DNA of 7,283 nucleotides from Saprospiraceae bacterium (lineage in GTDB: Bacteria > Bacteroidota > Bacteroidia > Chitinophagales > Saprospiraceae), in the NCBI GenBank assembly GCA_020630355.1, contig JAHDBO010000092.1, forward strand, positions 1 to 7,283. The letters run 5' to 3'. The position numbers and the translations under genes are program-made. The notes under the pieces were generated by a model. The model had not been told where the DNA came from, ran no database searches, and saw only the letters and a list, made by a program, of their open reading frames with translations. Below, piece by piece: positions 6,681 through 7,283 of this stretch; position 1 is the first letter of the stretch; each line of letters starts with the position of its first letter.

Positions 6681-6810
6681 GAGGCTGTTAATGTTTGGCG
6701 AACAGAGAGAAGGCATGCATCTTTTTCACCCTTTTAGACGTCTATTGGGAAATGAGTAGGAATGCTTCGATTTGGAAGATTGATTCAAAAATAAAATTAA
6801 AACAACATCA

Positions 6811-7281
6811 ATGAGATTAACTGTTTTTTGTGCTTTGATATGTACCCTCCTTCTAGCATGTAATACGGCTAAAAAAACGGCTGATGCAGTACCCTCTTCA
6901 GCAAAATCTGAAAAAGTAGTAGCGGCAAGCACCACTGAAAAACCTCAGCCCGAGCCACGATTTATCAAGTGGGATAAAACACATGTTAATCTAGGAACAG
7001 TCAAGAAGGGGGACAAACGAGAATTGTCTTATGAGTTTACGAATGTGTATAATGAAACGCTAGAAATTGAAATTATTTCTGCTTGCCATTGTACAGAACT
7101 CAAACATACCAATAAACCTATTCCGCCAGGCGGCAGCTATCGGATAGACGCCATCTTCGACAGCAAAGAAAAAGATGTCGCAGAGACGATTTATATCGAT
7201 GTTATCTTCAAAAATGAAGACCCAAGGTCTGGCTATCCTATCGTGGAGCAAGTGACCTATTATTTTGAAATAGATAAATAG
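6811..7281 (+). CDS. Short DUF1573-like lipoprotein with Cys-His-Cys motif
   Basis: This 156-residue predicted lipoprotein is a divergent relative of the one at 1368-2033. The signal peptide ends in LLAC with C17 as the likely lipidated cysteine; two further cysteines (C7, C11) lie inside the signal. A short Ala/Ser/Lys/Pro linker (18-50) replaces the long helix of the other protein. The DUF1573-like domain (about 51-154) aligns by eye with it: I-x-W near the start, LG followed by a G, an F-x-N, the Cys pair followed by Thr, I-x-PG and F-x-SK. Here the usual Cys-Gly-Cys is Cys-His-Cys (C92, H93, C94). The domain looks complete and the stop is at 7279-7281. The function is unknown. The leader 'aaaacaacatca' before ATG 6811 is A-rich. 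The gene lies 130 bases after recN with no convincing promoter or terminator between them. Confidence 0.85.
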   Translation: MRLTVFCALICTLLLACNTAKKTADAVPSSAKSEKVVAASTTEKPQPEPRFIKWDKTHVNLGTVKKGDKRELSYEFTNVYNETLEIEIISACHCTELKHTNKPIPPGGSYRIDAIFDSKEKDVAETIYIDVIFKNEDPRSGYPIVEQVTYYFEIDK

Positions 7282-7283
7282 TA

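Noticed and set aside
6691..6759. Small plus-strand reading frame of 22 codons after recN
   Set aside because: It is the tail of a frame that overlaps recN, and it has no leader, domain or composition suggesting a protein.

Overview
The window looks like chromosomal DNA of a member of the Bacteroidota. The evidence is the A-rich, Shine-Dalgarno-poor leaders ending in 'acaacc' or 'aaacc' before the start codons, one match to the Bacteroidota -7 box TAnnTTTG, two DUF1573 lipoproteins, a TPR histidine kinase, and E2 and RecN sequences of Bacteroidota type. The genus cannot be fixed from sequence alone. All six genes are on the + strand. I see no tRNA, rRNA, CRISPR array, transposase, phage gene or other sign of a mobile or defence island.

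Layout: (1) The 3' part of the pyruvate dehydrogenase E2 gene (1-1226) enters from the left edge and ends at a strong hairpin-plus-U terminator (1246-1291). (2) A DUF1573 lipoprotein with a long Ala/Lys/Glu helical spacer (1368-2033) is followed by a perfect 14-bp terminator stem (2059-2096). (3) A soluble TPR-coiled-coil-histidine kinase (2114-4285) starts 17-22 bases beyond that stem, with no partner response regulator in view. (4) A 205-base intergenic region (4286-4490) holds small inverted and direct repeats. (5) A small unrecognised membrane protein (4491-4844) is followed by a tandem hairpin/terminator (4875-4932). (6) The complete recN gene (5025-6680) has its own likely promoter (4958-4991), which sits in a cluster of AATGT/ACATT half-sites. 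(7) A second, shorter DUF1573 lipoprotein (6811-7281) ends just before the right edge.

The genes do not form one pathway. E2 is central carbon metabolism, RecN is double-strand break repair, the kinase is signalling, and the two lipoproteins and the small membrane protein belong to the cell envelope. Terminators separate the E2, first lipoprotein, kinase and small membrane protein/recN units. Only recN and the downstream lipoprotein lack an obvious terminator between them and could share a transcript.

I found no convincing new multi-gene system. The points most worth checking are the half-site cluster at the recN promoter, the stem abutting the kinase start, the membrane-free orphan kinase, and the two divergent DUF1573 lipoproteins with Cys-Gly-Cys versus Cys-His-Cys motifs.
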